64,000 nucleotides of DNA from Hyphomicrobiales bacterium (GCA_027489535.1 JAIXZO010000018.1:1-64000), one strand, 5' to 3'; positions 36,255-45,996 are shown, counted from the stretch's first letter. Numbers and translations: made by a program. The notes: generated from the sequence alone by a model not told the origin.

Positions 36255-38480
36255 ATGCTAGCTGGAATTCGATTTTTATTACTTATAAACGCTGCGGCAA
36301 TGCCTTCATTTTCAATATCGAACCCGAAAAATAATTATGCGTGGGCGACGATCATAGGTCTTTGCGCATCCCTCTTCATATATCAGGTTTCAGTATTGTT
36401 TTACCGGGACTTTTTCGTCATCGACGATGCGAAAAACATGTTCCTGCCGCTGTTCGGCGCGATGGGGCGCATCTGGCTGAACTTCGAAATACCACTCTTG
36501 ACCGACCGCACCTTTCTCGGCGGCAATTTTCTGGTCGATATGGCGGCTGCACCTTTTGCGCCGCAGGTGATCGTGACGTCCGTCGTCGCGGCCTCCTTCG
36601 ACGATTGGCGAAAGGCGGTCGCCGTCTTTGCCGTGCTGAACATCTGGCTGGCCTGGATGGGGGCGTATGCGTTGGCGCGATCTCTCAAAGTGGATCACGG
36701 CCTCGCGCTGTCCGTCGCCTTTTCCGCCGCATCGGGGCCCATGTTCAACTACGTGATGCTCGGCAGTTGGTGGAACTCGGCCGCCGGCTTTCCTTGGCTG
36801 CTCCTCGGAACGGCCGCTTTGATCCGCTTGGCGGAGAACGGGACGCGAGGGAACTTCGTTGCGGCGGTCGGCGCGGCAGTGTTCCTGTTCCAATCGGCGG
36901 CAACGCAGATGCAGTTGCTCTACATGTTTTCGGCGGCGGGCCTCGGTTTCATCGAGTACCGTCGCGCCGAAAATCCCGGAGCGATCACGCGCGTGGTCGC
37001 CGTCCTGGCCTGCGCCGGCCTTCTGTCGTTGATCCCCATCGCCTCGGAATATGTCGCCAACATCTCGCTGACCGATCGGAGCAGCTCCTTTTCGAACGAC
37101 AGCAGAAGCATTGCTCCGTCTTGGGGACACGTCGTCAACTTCTTCAACCCGTTTTACGGCGATTACATCGGCTGGTTCAGGGGCTATCTGCATGTACCGC
37201 TGTCGCTCGGATATGCCGGGGTCTTCACGCTTGTTCTGATCTTCTTCGGCCGGTTCGATCGACATTGGACCCGAGAGCGCTGCATCTTGCTGACGATGGC
37301 CGTCATCGCGTTCGTCCTCAGCTTTTCGGCGGCCCAAGTCGGACCTACGCGCTTTCCCCTCCGCTACCTTCCCTTCCTCACGGTCCTGATCTGCATCATT
37401 CCGTGCGCCTTCTTCGACCGTTCGGAACTTCGCAACGGCTCCGGCCGGCGCGAGGCGCTGATAGGCTTCGCGCTCGCGGCGGGCTTGTTGCAGTTCTGGT
37501 CGGCCCAAAAGGATCTTTTCGAAATCACGCATCTGTTTTCGGTGTTGTTTTTCCTCGCGGCGATCGTCGCGATCCTTGCAGGCGTCCGACATGAAGGCAT
37601 TCGACGAAATCCCGCCTTGTTCTGCCTGATGCTGTCCATGAGCGCCTTCGTCCTGCAGCACATGAGAACGCCGCAGATCATTCCTCTGTTCGAGAACCCG
37701 CCGCTGCCCGAACGCGTATCGGCCATCGACCCGCCGGAATGTTTCGTGCTTCGAACCGGAGGCACGGCGGGACACGGCGGCATGGAACTGCAGGATCAGC
37801 TCGCAGCCCGAGGGCTTCTGTTCGGCGCGCGGTCCGTCAACGGTTATTCGCCCGTCTCGCACAGGGACTTCGCGCGTCTGTTGCCGCACGAAACCGCCCA
37901 CGGGAATTTCACGACGTCCTCGGCGCTGACGAACGTGTTCGCGCGCGTTCCCGAGGCGGGCGGCGCAAGGATGTTCGAACTGCTCAACATCTGCCGTATA
38001 TCCCTCCCCGTTTGGGATGCGCCGCCGATGCTTGCCGAGATGGCGGAGGGCGTCGCATTGCGCCGGGAACAGCGGGGGCTGACCGTGATCCTTTCGCGCG
38101 ACGACTTCGTGCCCCGCGGCACGCTCAGCCACCCCCTGACGAACGGCGTCGCCTTCGTCTCCTCCGACGGCCCGCGGCGCGAGACCTTCGCCGTGCAGGC
38201 CTCCGACGAGGCGCGCACGCTGTTTTTCTCCCGCCTTTACTGGAAGGGATACGCCGCGACGCTCGACGGCCGGCCGCTCGTCGTCGATGCGCATGAGGGC
38301 GTCTTGGTGCGAGTCGCCGTTCCCGCAGGGGCGTCGGGGACGTTGGAGTTGACCTACACCCCGGTCACTCTCCCCCTCATCAAGACCTCGCTCGTGCTCG
38401 GCCTTTTGTTTTTTGCGTTTTATCTCCGACGGCTTCCGTCCCGAAGAGCGGAGGCGCCGTTTGTGGCCGCCGCCGTCTAA
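36255..38480 (+). CDS. YfhO-like polytopic membrane protein
   Basis: 741 residues. The first 500 hold about ten or more hydrophobic segments; the last 230 form a soluble domain ending with one more membrane helix ([17 protein letters not shown]) and a basic tail. The layout and the late phrase [18 protein letters not shown] match YfhO/GT39-like membrane proteins, some of which glycosylate lipoteichoic acid or other envelope glycans using lipid-linked sugars. The early DD pair in [11 protein letters not shown] may be the catalytic acid pair. The start may be the ATG at 36300. It is convergent with cysNC. Confidence 0.65.
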   Translation: MLAGIRFLLLINAAAMPSFSISNPKNNYAWATIIGLCASLFIYQVSVLFYRDFFVIDDAKNMFLPLFGAMGRIWLNFEIPLLTDRTFLGGNFLVDMAAAPFAPQVIVTSVVAASFDDWRKAVAVFAVLNIWLAWMGAYALARSLKVDHGLALSVAFSAASGPMFNYVMLGSWWNSAAGFPWLLLGTAALIRLAENGTRGNFVAAVGAAVFLFQSAATQMQLLYMFSAAGLGFIEYRRAENPGAITRVVAVLACAGLLSLIPIASEYVANISLTDRSSSFSNDSRSIAPSWGHVVNFFNPFYGDYIGWFRGYLHVPLSLGYAGVFTLVLIFFGRFDRHWTRERCILLTMAVIAFVLSFSAAQVGPTRFPLRYLPFLTVLICIIPCAFFDRSELRNGSGRREALIGFALAAGLLQFWSAQKDLFEITHLFSVLFFLAAIVAILAGVRHEGIRRNPALFCLMLSMSAFVLQHMRTPQIIPLFENPPLPERVSAIDPPECFVLRTGGTAGHGGMELQDQLAARGLLFGARSVNGYSPVSHRDFARLLPHETAHGNFTTSSALTNVFARVPEAGGARMFELLNICRISLPVWDAPPMLAEMAEGVALRREQRGLTVILSRDDFVPRGTLSHPLTNGVAFVSSDGPRRETFAVQASDEARTLFFSRLYWKGYAATLDGRPLVVDAHEGVLVRVAVPAGASGTLELTYTPVTLPLIKTSLVLGLLFFAFYLRRLPSRRAEAPFVAAAV

Positions 38481-40342
38481 GCGGAAGCGGCCGCCAACCG
38501 GCCCGCATCCGCCAGCAATTTCAAGGCGGTCTCCGCCGCATCTTGGGGCGGGCCCTTCACCGCATCGAGCCGCAGATCCGGGAATTCGGGGCGCTCATAG
38601 GGACTGGAGATCCCGGTGAAATTCGGGATTTCGCCGCGCATGGCCTTGGCGTAAAGCCCCTTAGGGTCGCGCTTGATGCAGTCCTCCAGCGGCGTATCGA
38701 CGAACACCTCGAAGAACTCGCCCTCGGGGAACATCGCCCGCACCATGTCGCGCTCGGCGCGGAACGGCGAGATGAAGGAGCAGAGCACGATCAGGCCTGC
38801 CTCCGTCATCAGCTTTGCGGTTTCGCCGACGCGACGGATGTTCTCGACGCGGTCGGCGTCGGTGAAGCCGAGATCGCGATTGAGGCCGTGGCGGAGATTG
38901 TCGCCGTCGAGCATCATCGTGTGCTTGCCGGAGGCGTGCAGCTTGGCCTCCAGCGCCTTGGCGATGGTGGATTTTCCCGAGCCCGACAATCCGGTGAACC
39001 ATATGCAGGTCGGCTGCTGCCCCTTGGCCGCCGCGCGCGCCGCCTTTTCCACCGAGGGCGCTTCGTGGTGGATGTTCGTCGCGCGGCGCAGCGGATGCAG
39101 GATCATGCCCGCCGCCGCCGTCGTATTGGTGAAGCGGTCCACGAGGATGAAGCCGCCCGTCGCTCGGTTGTCCGCGTAGGAATCGAACGCCACGGGCGCG
39201 CCGGCGGCGATGTTGACCTCGCCGATCTCGTTGAGACCCAACCCTCGCGCCGCCAGATGCTCCTGCGAGTCGACGTCGAGCCGGTATTTCAGCGCGGTGA
39301 CGCTCGCGGGCACCCAGCGGTCGCCGATGCGCATGAGATAACCGCGCCCCGGCAAAAGGGGCTCGTCCGTCATCCATACGAGCCGCGCGGCGAACTGGTC
39401 GGCCACCGCGGGCCGCTCCCGCGCATGCACGATGAGATCGCCGCGGGAGGCGTCCGTTTCCGTCTGCAGCGTGATCGTGACGGCATCGCCCGCATGCGCC
39501 TCGTCAAGTTCGCCGTCCGGGCCGAGAATGCGATCCACGTGGGTGGTCCGGCCGGCAGGCAGGATCGCGATCTCGTCGCCGACGCGAATGCTGCCCGTGG
39601 CGACGGAACCGGCGAAACCTCGGAAATCGGCATGCGGACGGCTGACCCATTGCACCGAGAGGCGGAACGGGCGGGTCGCCAAGTCGCTTTGGACGTCGAC
39701 GGTTTCGAGATGCTCGAGCAAGGTCGGGCCTTCATACCAAGCCATCGCGTGCGAGCGTTCCACGACGTTGTCGCCGTAGCGGGCGGACACGGGAATGGCA
39801 ACGACCTCGCCGAGCCCGATCTTTTCGGCAAAGGCCGAGAATTCCGCCGTGATGCGGTTAAACAGCGCCTCGTCGTACTCCATAAGGTCGATCTTGTTCA
39901 CCGCCAGCACGATGCGGCGGATGCCGAGCAGCGCGCAGATGGTCGCGTGACGGCGCGTCTGGGTCAGCACCCCCTTGCGCGCATCGACGAGAATGATCGC
40001 GAGATCGGCCTCGGACGCGCCGGTCGCCATGTTGCGCGTGTATTGCTCGTGGCCGGGCGTGTCCGCGACGATGAAGGCCCGGCGGGGCGTGGCGAAATAG
40101 CGATGCGCCACGTCGATGGTGATGCCCTGTTCGCGCTCCGCTTCGAGTCCGTCGACCAGCAGCGCGAGATCGACGTCCTCGCCGGTGGTGCCGTGACGGC
40201 GCGAGTCGGTTTCCAAAGACCTGAACTGATCCTCCATCACGTGGCGCGTGTCGTGGAGGAGCCGCCCGATCAGCGTCGACTTGCCGTCGTCCACCGAGCC
40301 GCAGGTGAGAAAGCGCAACAATCCCGCATCGGACCCGGCCAT
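38477..40342 (-). CDS. cysNC: Bifunctional sulfate adenylyltransferase subunit 1 / APS kinase
   Basis: 621 residues. The N-terminal GTPase part has [15 protein letters not shown] (G1), [15 protein letters not shown] (G3) and NKIDL (G4), matching CysN. The C-terminal part has [15 protein letters not shown] and [17 protein letters not shown], matching APS kinase. Together with CysD it makes PAPS from sulfate and ATP. Fusion of both parts is as in rhizobial NodQ. The start overlaps the cysD stop by three bases. PAPS is needed for sulfotransferases such as the one at 42338. Confidence 0.95.
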   Translation of the reverse strand: MAGSDAGLLRFLTCGSVDDGKSTLIGRLLHDTRHVMEDQFRSLETDSRRHGTTGEDVDLALLVDGLEAEREQGITIDVAHRYFATPRRAFIVADTPGHEQYTRNMATGASEADLAIILVDARKGVLTQTRRHATICALLGIRRIVLAVNKIDLMEYDEALFNRITAEFSAFAEKIGLGEVVAIPVSARYGDNVVERSHAMAWYEGPTLLEHLETVDVQSDLATRPFRLSVQWVSRPHADFRGFAGSVATGSIRVGDEIAILPAGRTTHVDRILGPDGELDEAHAGDAVTITLQTETDASRGDLIVHARERPAVADQFAARLVWMTDEPLLPGRGYLMRIGDRWVPASVTALKYRLDVDSQEHLAARGLGLNEIGEVNIAAGAPVAFDSYADNRATGGFILVDRFTNTTAAAGMILHPLRRATNIHHEAPSVEKAARAAAKGQQPTCIWFTGLSGSGKSTIAKALEAKLHASGKHTMMLDGDNLRHGLNRDLGFTDADRVENIRRVGETAKLMTEAGLIVLCSFISPFRAERDMVRAMFPEGEFFEVFVDTPLEDCIKRDPKGLYAKAMRGEIPNFTGISSPYERPEFPDLRLDAVKGPPQDAAETALKLLADAGRLAAASA

Positions 40343-41283
40343 CAGAAATACCCCTCGCGCTTTTTCTTTTCCATCGAGGCGGCCTCGTCGGAGTCGATCA
40401 GCCGGCCCTCGCGTTCCGACGTCGAGGCGGACCGCATTTCCGTGATGATCGCGTCGAGCGTTTCCGCCTCGCTTTCAACCGCGCCGCTCAAGGGCCAGCA
40501 GCCGAGGGTGCGGAAACGCACCTTGCGCAATTCGGGCGCCTCGCCCGGCTCGAACGGCATCCGGTCGTCGTCGACCATGATCCAAGTGCCCGAGCGCCTG
40601 ACGACGGGACGCTCCTTCGCGAAATAGAGCGGCACGACGGGGATGTCCTCGGCGCGGATGTAGTCCCACACGTCGAGTTCGGTCCAATCCGAGAGGGGGA
40701 ACGCGCGCACGCTCTCGCCCTGCCTGATCCGCGTGTTGAACAGGCGCCACAATTCCGGCCGCTGGTTGCGCGGGTCCCATCCGTGGCCGGCGGAGCGGAA
40801 GGACAGCACGCGCTCCTTGGCGCGGCTTTTCTCCTCGTCGCGTCGCGCGCCGCCGAACGCGGCATCGAAGCCGTGCATGTCGAGCGCCTGCTTCAACCCC
40901 TCGGTCTTCATCACCTGCGTGTGCAGCGCCGAGCCCGACCGGAAGGGGTCGATGCCCCGCGCCGCGCCGTCGGCATTGACGTGGACGATGAGGTCGAGGC
41001 CGAGCCGGCGGGCGGTCGCGTCCCGAAACTCGTACATTTCCCTGAACTTCCAGCCGGTATCGACGTGCAGCACCGAGAACGGCAGACGACCGGGGCGGAA
41101 TGCCTTGATCGCCAGATGCAGCAGCACCGCGGAGTCCTTGCCGACGGAATAGAGCAGCACCGGCTTGCGGAATTCGGCGGCAACCTCACGGAAAATGGCG
41201 ATGGAGTCGGCCTCCAACCGGCGCAGGCGCGCCGGCAGCGCATTCGTTTGAAGCGGATGGGGAATATCGAGAATGCGATCCAT
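40342..41283 (-). CDS. cysD: Sulfate adenylyltransferase subunit 2
   Basis: 313 residues, PP-loop ATPase. It has [16 protein letters not shown], the ATP-binding loop, then [30 protein letters not shown] and a late [12 protein letters not shown]. The ATG at 41283 is the family start; upstream in-frame codons are not conserved-looking. A cluster of three palindromes at 41373-41409 lies 90-126 bases upstream, shared with the divergent cysQ. Confidence 0.95.
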   Translation of the reverse strand: MDRILDIPHPLQTNALPARLRRLEADSIAIFREVAAEFRKPVLLYSVGKDSAVLLHLAIKAFRPGRLPFSVLHVDTGWKFREMYEFRDATARRLGLDLIVHVNADGAARGIDPFRSGSALHTQVMKTEGLKQALDMHGFDAAFGGARRDEEKSRAKERVLSFRSAGHGWDPRNQRPELWRLFNTRIRQGESVRAFPLSDWTELDVWDYIRAEDIPVVPLYFAKERPVVRRSGTWIMVDDDRMPFEPGEAPELRKVRFRTLGCWPLSGAVESEAETLDAIITEMRSASTSEREGRLIDSDEAASMEKKKREGYF

Positions 41284-41372
41284 TGCGGACTCCGCGGTCG
41301 TCGGCCGCCGCAGGACGGCCGCTTCAAAATCATTGCGCCGGCCGAAATGCCGCCGCGCTCGCATGTCAAACT

Positions 41373-41385
41373 TTACGTTAGGTAA
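41373..41385. promoter_or_regulatory. 13-bp palindromic motif, copy B (TTACGTTAGGTAA)
   Basis: TTAC-GTTAG-GTAA in the cysD/cysQ divergent region. It overlaps a second perfect palindrome at 41378-41394 (TTAGGTAA-T-TTACCTAA). Its centre GTTAG is identical to copy A at 13696. With copy C it forms a compact 37-base site cluster. Confidence 0.6.
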
Positions 41386-41396
41386 TTTACCTAAGC

Positions 41397-41409
41397 TGAC
41401 GTTACGTCA
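41397..41409. promoter_or_regulatory. 13-bp palindromic motif, copy C (TGACGTTACGTCA)
   Basis: TGAC-GTTAC-GTCA, 61 bases before the cysQ ATG and 114 before cysD, starting 24 bases after copy B. It is followed directly by TATGTCA; the same ACGTCATAT string occurs at the PilZ-side copy (63251). Confidence 0.6.
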
Positions 41410-41469
41410 TATGTCAATGCGGAGCGCGGGCCGGGATCGGCATTGCTCGAAACGAAAGGAGCTTGTTTG

Positions 41470-42327
41470 ATGGTACCGATGATCGACTCATGGGTTCAGA
41501 AGCCGACACGCATTCCGGGACGCCTGTCGCCGGATGCGTGGGCCGTTCTCTTCGGCGCCATCGCCGTCGAGGCGGGCGCGGCCGTGATGTCGGTCTATGA
41601 TCGCGGAGCCGTCGTCGAGCAGAAGGCGGACGGCAGTCCGGTAACCGAGGCGGACCTTGCGGCCGAGGCGATCATTCTCGACCGCTTGCGCGAACTGGCG
41701 CCGCGATGGCCTGTGGTTGCGGAAGAGGAATGCGCCTCGGGCAAGACGCCGGAGCCCGCCAAGACCTTCATTCTCGTCGACCCGCTCGACGGCACGCGCG
41801 AATTCATCGCCCGCAACGGCGAATTCACCGTCAATATCGGCTTGATCCACGACGGCAGGCCCATCGCGGGGGCGGTTTTTGCGCCGGCGCTGAACATGCT
41901 CTGGATCGGGGGGGATTCCGCTGCCGCCATCTCGATCATGCCCGGCCTGCCCTTGGCCGCCTCCTGCGGCAGCCGCGCACTCACCGTGCGCCCCGCGCCC
42001 GAGCGACTCACGGCCGTCGCCAGCCGGTCGCATGCAGACCCGGAAACGCAGGCGCTGCTCGACCGGCTTCCGGTCGACACGCGCATCGCGGCGGGCTCGT
42101 CGTTGAAGTTCTGCCGACTTGCGGAAGGCGAGGCCGACATCTACCCGCGCTTCGGCCCCACGATGGAATGGGACACCGCCGCGGGCCATGCCGTGCTGCA
42201 AGCGGCCGGAGGAACCGTCGTCACCCCCACGGGCGGCGTCTTCGAATACGGCAAGCGCGACGCGGGTTGGCGCAACGGGTCCTTCGTGGCGCTGGGCGAT
42301 ACGGGGCTCGCGAAACTGCTCGGCTGA
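41470..42327 (+). CDS. cysQ: 3'(2'),5'-bisphosphate nucleotidase
   Basis: 285 residues, inositol-monophosphatase fold. Metal-binding motifs are VAEEE, DPLDGTREFIARNGEF and EWDTAAGHA. CysQ removes the 3'-phosphate of PAP, the waste product of sulfotransferases and PAPS reductase. The start at 41470 has AAAGGAGC six bases upstream. It is divergent from cysD-cysNC and convergent with the sulfotransferase, so PAPS making, use and recycling sit together. Confidence 0.9.
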   Translation: MVPMIDSWVQKPTRIPGRLSPDAWAVLFGAIAVEAGAAVMSVYDRGAVVEQKADGSPVTEADLAAEAIILDRLRELAPRWPVVAEEECASGKTPEPAKTFILVDPLDGTREFIARNGEFTVNIGLIHDGRPIAGAVFAPALNMLWIGGDSAAAISIMPGLPLAASCGSRALTVRPAPERLTAVASRSHADPETQALLDRLPVDTRIAAGSSLKFCRLAEGEADIYPRFGPTMEWDTAAGHAVLQAAGGTVVTPTGGVFEYGKRDAGWRNGSFVALGDTGLAKLLG

Positions 42328-42329
42328 CG

Positions 42330-42357
42330 ACGACGCCCTACCAGGCGTCGTCTTTTT
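42330..42357 (+). terminator. Rho-independent terminator after cysQ
   Basis: ACGACGCC / GGCGTCGT stem, six-base loop, then CTTTTTC. It starts three bases after the cysQ stop and overlaps the last codons of the convergent sulfotransferase gene. Confidence 0.8.
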
Positions 42358-43348
42358 CATATCCCGCACGTTTCAGCGCGCCGCCCGCGATGGATTTGAA
42401 GCGCGCCTTTTTGGGCGCGGGCCAACCGCGCCACCTCCCGAGCGGATTGAAGTCTGCCGCCTTTTCCTGCGGCGTCCACCCGCTTGCGGCGGCGGCGGTG
42501 GAGGAACCGCGCACAGGCAGCCGCTTCAAGGCTTCGAAATCGTAGCGGTCCGGATCGAGACGGGCATGGGCCAGCAGGTCGCGCATGCTGCCCTCGGGGT
42601 CGCGCACCAGATCCTCGTACCAGAGCACCTTCGCCCCCGGATAGGCGTTCTCGCCGCCCGGCGCGAAGCTCATGATGGCCTCGCAGCCCTCGCGCCATTC
42701 ATGCGCGAGCGCACCGAAATCCTTCCGCACCAAGCCCCGACCGCCGAACGTGCCTTCGCTCGATTGGATGACGTCGCGTCCGTCGCGCAGCACCAACACA
42801 AGAACGTCGCGGGGAAAAACGTCCGCGAACAGGCCGATGTTCTGCACGTGCGGGGCCTTGAACAACATGCGTTTTTCGCCGGTCTGCTCCTGCAGCGCCC
42901 GCATCCAGCCCGAGGCGAGATAGGCCAGCATGTCGTGGCGGCCCAGCACCTCGGCGTTTTCCTTGAACATGAAAAGGAACTCGCGCTGCAGCGCCTCCGC
43001 CCCCCCGGCAACGTAAAGAAGCGGGAACTCCCACAACCTCCCGGGGTTCTGATGGAGGTCGGGATGGAGCGCGAGAGCGTCCGCCACGAAGTTCGTGCCC
43101 GACCGCGGCAGCACGCCATGGACGAAAACGGCCGGACGACAGCCCGGTCCGCGAACCGCATCGGCGATCGAGCGCAACCGTGCCCGTTCTTCGGGCGCAA
43201 GCACCGGGAGGAATTCTTCGCGACGAACGGCCCGCAGACCGACCGCACGCCGCATGAAACCGGGAAGTTGGCTCAGCCTTGCAAATCTAAGGATGGAACG
43301 AATGTCGGAAAAGGAAGAATGTCCGGCGTCATGCTTGACCTTTACCAT
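42338..43348 (-). CDS. Sulfotransferase-family protein
   Basis: 336 residues. The 5'-phosphosulfate-binding loop is VLPRSGTNFVADAL, and a 3'-phosphate-binding segment is likely in LVLRDGRDVIQSSEGTF. The late phrase VLWYEDLVRDPEGSMRDLL is typical for sulfotransferases. The start at 43348 has GGAG upstream; an earlier in-frame ATG at 43396 is less likely. Between cysQ and the initiating sugar transferase, it probably puts sulfate on the exopolysaccharide or on another envelope molecule. The acceptor is unknown. Confidence 0.8.
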   Translation of the reverse strand: MVKVKHDAGHSSFSDIRSILRFARLSQLPGFMRRAVGLRAVRREEFLPVLAPEERARLRSIADAVRGPGCRPAVFVHGVLPRSGTNFVADALALHPDLHQNPGRLWEFPLLYVAGGAEALQREFLFMFKENAEVLGRHDMLAYLASGWMRALQEQTGEKRMLFKAPHVQNIGLFADVFPRDVLVLVLRDGRDVIQSSEGTFGGRGLVRKDFGALAHEWREGCEAIMSFAPGGENAYPGAKVLWYEDLVRDPEGSMRDLLAHARLDPDRYDFEALKRLPVRGSSTAAAASGWTPQEKAADFNPLGRWRGWPAPKKARFKSIAGGALKRAGYEKDDAW

Positions 43349-43436
43349 TGATGCTCGTCTCCGTTCAGCTTCGATCAAGCGTATAACGCCCCACAACGTG
43401 CAATGATTGAAGCTTTATTTTCACTCTTACTGGAAA

Positions 43437-43449
43437 TTCCTCTACGTCA
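43437..43449. promoter_or_regulatory. 13-bp motif, copy D (TTCCTCTACGTCA)
   Basis: Eleven of thirteen bases equal the copies at 50288 and 63251 (TTCCCTTACGTCA). It lies 89 bases before the sulfotransferase start and 124 before the ExoY-like start, in their divergent promoter region. One base later follows TTATAT, a -10-like hexamer pointing to the ExoY-like gene. Confidence 0.5.
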
Positions 43450-43573
43450 GTTATATCGTTTGATCTCGCATGAATCCGCATAGCCGTTGAGCCGCATACC
43501 CCGAGTCGCCCGGCGTAGAATCGCGTCGTGCGGCTCCGCCCGGTTTTTCATTTCACCTGCAAGGATCTCCCGG

Positions 43574-44368
43574 ATGACGCCCGACAAGGCCGGACAGAAG
43601 CAGCAGCAGAAAGCGCGGATGCCCCTTTTCGGCCGCAAGGCCGTCGACACGCCTGCGGGCGACAACGTCATCGAAATCGGCCAGGCCCGCGCCGCACGTC
43701 GCGCCGGCGCGGCGGAGACGGATCGGGGCCGTCTTTCGGTCCGCGCGTTCGCCGATATCGGCCTGCGGCGTCGGGCGGCGAAGCGCGCCTTCGACATTCT
43801 GGGCAGCGGCATCCTCATCGTGCTGCTCGCGCCCTTGCTCATCACGCTCGCGATCGCGATCCGCGCGACGTCGCCGGGGCCCGCCCTGTTCCGTCAGAAG
43901 CGATACGGCCGCAACAACGTGCTGTTCACGATCCACAAATTCCGCACGATGCATGTCGACCGGCAGGACGTGACGGGCGTGCAGCAGGCCGTGGGCGGAG
44001 ACAGCCGCATCACAAGGCTCGGCGCCTTCCTGCGCCGCACGAGCCTCGACGAGCTGCCGCAATTGTTCAACGTGCTCGCGGGCGACATGTCGCTGGTCGG
44101 GCCGCGGCCGCATGTGCCGGGAATGCTCGCCGGCGGCGTGCTGTATGAGGAACTCGTGCCCGACTACTTCGCCCGCCATGCGGTGCGGCCGGGCGTCACC
44201 GGCCTCGCACAGGTCTCCGGATGCCGCGGCCCGACCACGGACCCGGTGGCCGCCCGCAAGCGCGTCGAATACGACCTCGACTATATCGAGCGGATGTCGC
44301 TCGGCCTCGACCTGCGCATCCTTTGGCGCACCTTCGTGATGGAATTCATCACGGGGTCGGGCGTCTGA
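43574..44368 (+). CDS. ExoY-like undecaprenyl-phosphate sugar-1-phosphate transferase
   Basis: 264 residues of the short PHPT type. After a charged 70-residue N-terminal segment come KRAFDILGSGILIVLLAPLL (one membrane helix) and the catalytic domain with KFRTMH, SLDELPQLFNVLAGDMSLVG, PRPHVPG and RPGVTGLAQVSG. It starts exopolysaccharide repeat-unit synthesis by loading a hexose-1-phosphate onto the lipid carrier. AAGGA at 43561 sets the start at 43574. A terminator follows. Confidence 0.9.
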   Translation: MTPDKAGQKQQQKARMPLFGRKAVDTPAGDNVIEIGQARAARRAGAAETDRGRLSVRAFADIGLRRRAAKRAFDILGSGILIVLLAPLLITLAIAIRATSPGPALFRQKRYGRNNVLFTIHKFRTMHVDRQDVTGVQQAVGGDSRITRLGAFLRRTSLDELPQLFNVLAGDMSLVGPRPHVPGMLAGGVLYEELVPDYFARHAVRPGVTGLAQVSGCRGPTTDPVAARKRVEYDLDYIERMSLGLDLRILWRTFVMEFITGSGV

Positions 44369-44396
44369 CCCGACGCCCTCTCGAGACGACATGAAA

Positions 44397-44429
44397 AAGG
44401 CGACGCTCGGACCATCCGAGCGTCGCCTT
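44397..44429. terminator. Bidirectional terminator between the ExoY-like gene and wza
   Basis: Perfect 15-bp stem AAGGCGACGCTCGGA / TCCGAGCGTCGCCTT with a three-base loop. It sits between two convergent genes and has an A-run on the left (44394-44398) that gives a T-run for the minus strand. It shares the string ATGAAAAAGGC with the hairpin at 29101-29133. Confidence 0.85.
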
Positions 44430-44446
44430 CGATGCGTTTGAAAGAC

Positions 44447-45676
44447 TCAGCGGTTGCCCGCGTCGCGCACCGTGAGGACCGTCGAGGAAATGTCCCTGAC
44501 GATGGCGCTGATCTGGAGCAGTTCGGACACCGGCGAGTTCGCCACGTACACGATGTCCTCGTTCTGCAACAGGAAGCGCTGCGCGACGAAGAAGCCGGAA
44601 GGGTCGCGCACGTTGAGGCGGTAGACCGTGGGAATGCTCGCCCCGGTGAACGGCTTCACGTCCGCGCCGATCTCGTGCAACACGCGCGGGCGTTCGCGGC
44701 GATAGACCACGACGGTGTAGGGGTCTGCGCGGTCGGACAGCAGGCCGCCGCCCTTGGCCAAGCCTTCCGCCAGATTGATCTGGTCGCGGTCGAAGCTGAA
44801 CAGCGCCGAGCGCGCGATGCCGGGCGTGCTCTGCAGCGGCGTCCGCGTGATCGTGGTCTGCGCGGGCAGGCCGAGCGCGCCCATGACGACGAAGAAGCGC
44901 GGGTCGCGCTCGAGCGTGATGACGTCGCCCGGGCCGACCGGGATGTTGTTGGCGGGATTGGAGTGAATGGCCGAAAGCCGCGCAACGGTCTGGCGATTGC
45001 CGCGCGTCACCCGCACCAAGGTCTCGTAATCCGGGAATTTGTTGCCCTCGGCGGCGGCGATGGCGTCGAGCACGCGATCCTGCCCCGGCGTCAGCGCGAT
45101 GCGGCCGGGCTTGTTGGCGTCGCCGCCGACGGTGGCGAGGTTGGAGCGTCGGTTCACGACGGTAACGACGACCTGCGGCTCGATCGCCCGTTGACGCAAC
45201 CGGCCTTCGATTTCCTGCGCCACGTCGATGGGGCGTCGTCCCGCCACGTTGACGGTGCCGGCATAGGGCATCGACAGCGTGCCCGTCTGCGGCACTTCCT
45301 GATCCGGCACGTCGACGAAATTGCCGCGGGCGAGCACCGTGTTCTGCGGGTTAAACAATCCGCCGGTGCCGGCCTCGAACACCGTCACGCGCACCACGTC
45401 GCCGGGACCGATGACGAGATCGCGCCCCGTGGCGAGGCGCGAGAAATTGCCGACGAGGCTGGAGCGTCGCCCGGCGGAGGAGATTTCCGCCGTTCGCGGC
45501 GTCAGATCGACGAGAACGAAGCGTTCCGCCGCAACGTCGTTCGGCGTTTCGGACGCGACATATTGCGACGCGGACCGTGTGAACGAAGCCGAAGCCGGGC
45601 CGTCGGCCGGCAGGGCACAGGCGGACAAGGCCAGCGCCGAAACGCAGGCCGCGAGAGAGGCACGCCGAGATGTCAC
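44447..45676 (-). CDS. Wza-like outer-membrane polysaccharide export lipoprotein
   Basis: 409 residues. It has a signal peptide with lipobox LSACAL, then a poly-export domain around DLVIGPGDVVRVTVFEAGTGG and LSMPYAGTVNVAGRRP, followed by SLBB-like repeats (VMGALGLPAQTT, NEDIVYVANS). This is the outer-membrane channel for Wzx/Wzy-type exopolysaccharide. The start is GTG at 45676 with GGGGGAAA upstream. It has its own promoter region holding the symmetric motif copy at 45763. Confidence 0.9.
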   Translation of the reverse strand: MTSRRASLAACVSALALSACALPADGPASASFTRSASQYVASETPNDVAAERFVLVDLTPRTAEISSAGRRSSLVGNFSRLATGRDLVIGPGDVVRVTVFEAGTGGLFNPQNTVLARGNFVDVPDQEVPQTGTLSMPYAGTVNVAGRRPIDVAQEIEGRLRQRAIEPQVVVTVVNRRSNLATVGGDANKPGRIALTPGQDRVLDAIAAAEGNKFPDYETLVRVTRGNRQTVARLSAIHSNPANNIPVGPGDVITLERDPRFFVVMGALGLPAQTTITRTPLQSTPGIARSALFSFDRDQINLAEGLAKGGGLLSDRADPYTVVVYRRERPRVLHEIGADVKPFTGASIPTVYRLNVRDPSGFFVAQRFLLQNEDIVYVANSPVSELLQISAIVRDISSTVLTVRDAGNR

Positions 45677-45762
45677 TGAGTTTCCCCCGATACGACGTCT
45701 CGCCGCGGAGCCCGGAGCCCCCTCCCCGTCCGCACGAGCGCAGTTAATGGCAGCGAATGAGC

Positions 45763-45775
45763 TTACCTTACGTAA
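45763..45775. promoter_or_regulatory. 13-bp palindromic motif, copy E (TTACCTTACGTAA)
   Basis: TTAC-CTTAC-GTAA with perfect arms, 87 bases before the wza GTG. It joins the CTTACGT form of the exopolysaccharide promoters to the TTAC/GTAA arms seen at 41373. No gene other than wza can use it on the minus strand. Confidence 0.6.
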
Positions 45776-45828
45776 CTTGCTTATGAATGCAACAGCGGAA
45801 GAGGAGTAGGCGCCGCGCCCGAGGCGGA

Positions 45829-45996
45829 TCAGCGTCCCGTCAGGCGAACCGCCACATAGGCGAGGCCCGACAGCATCAGCACGACGCTCGACCAGACGAG
45901 CGCATTTTTGAGAAGAAGATCCTTACGCGTCATCCCGTTTCCGGACGTCGGGCGGGCATCGTCGTCGTGGCTGGGGTGCGGCGTCGAAGAGGTCAT
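45829..45996 (-). CDS. 55-residue single-span membrane protein
   Basis: A short gene of 55 residues. It starts MTSSTPHPSHDDDARP (hydrophilic, acidic/histidine-rich), then a basic MTRKDLLLKN and one hydrophobic helix VWSSVVLMLSGLAYVAV, ending RLTGR. The ATG at 45996 has TGAGGA six bases upstream, a strong ribosome site. It lies 73 bases after the GH16 gene on the same strand and so probably ends the wecG-wzy-GT2-GH16 operon. No homologue is recognised. A small partner of the polymerase or export machinery is one possibility. Confidence 0.6.
   Translation of the reverse strand: MTSSTPHPSHDDDARPTSGNGMTRKDLLLKNALVWSSVVLMLSGLAYVAVRLTGR

Noticed and set aside
38477..43348. A complete nodulation-type gene set suggested by NodPQ-, NodH- and NodU-like genes
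   Set aside because: nodA, nodB, nodC and a NodD regulator are absent, and all three functions also occur in ordinary polysaccharide modification.
45747..45809. 20-codon plus-strand frame containing the palindrome at 45763
   Set aside because: No good ribosome site and the palindrome is better explained as a regulatory site of wza.
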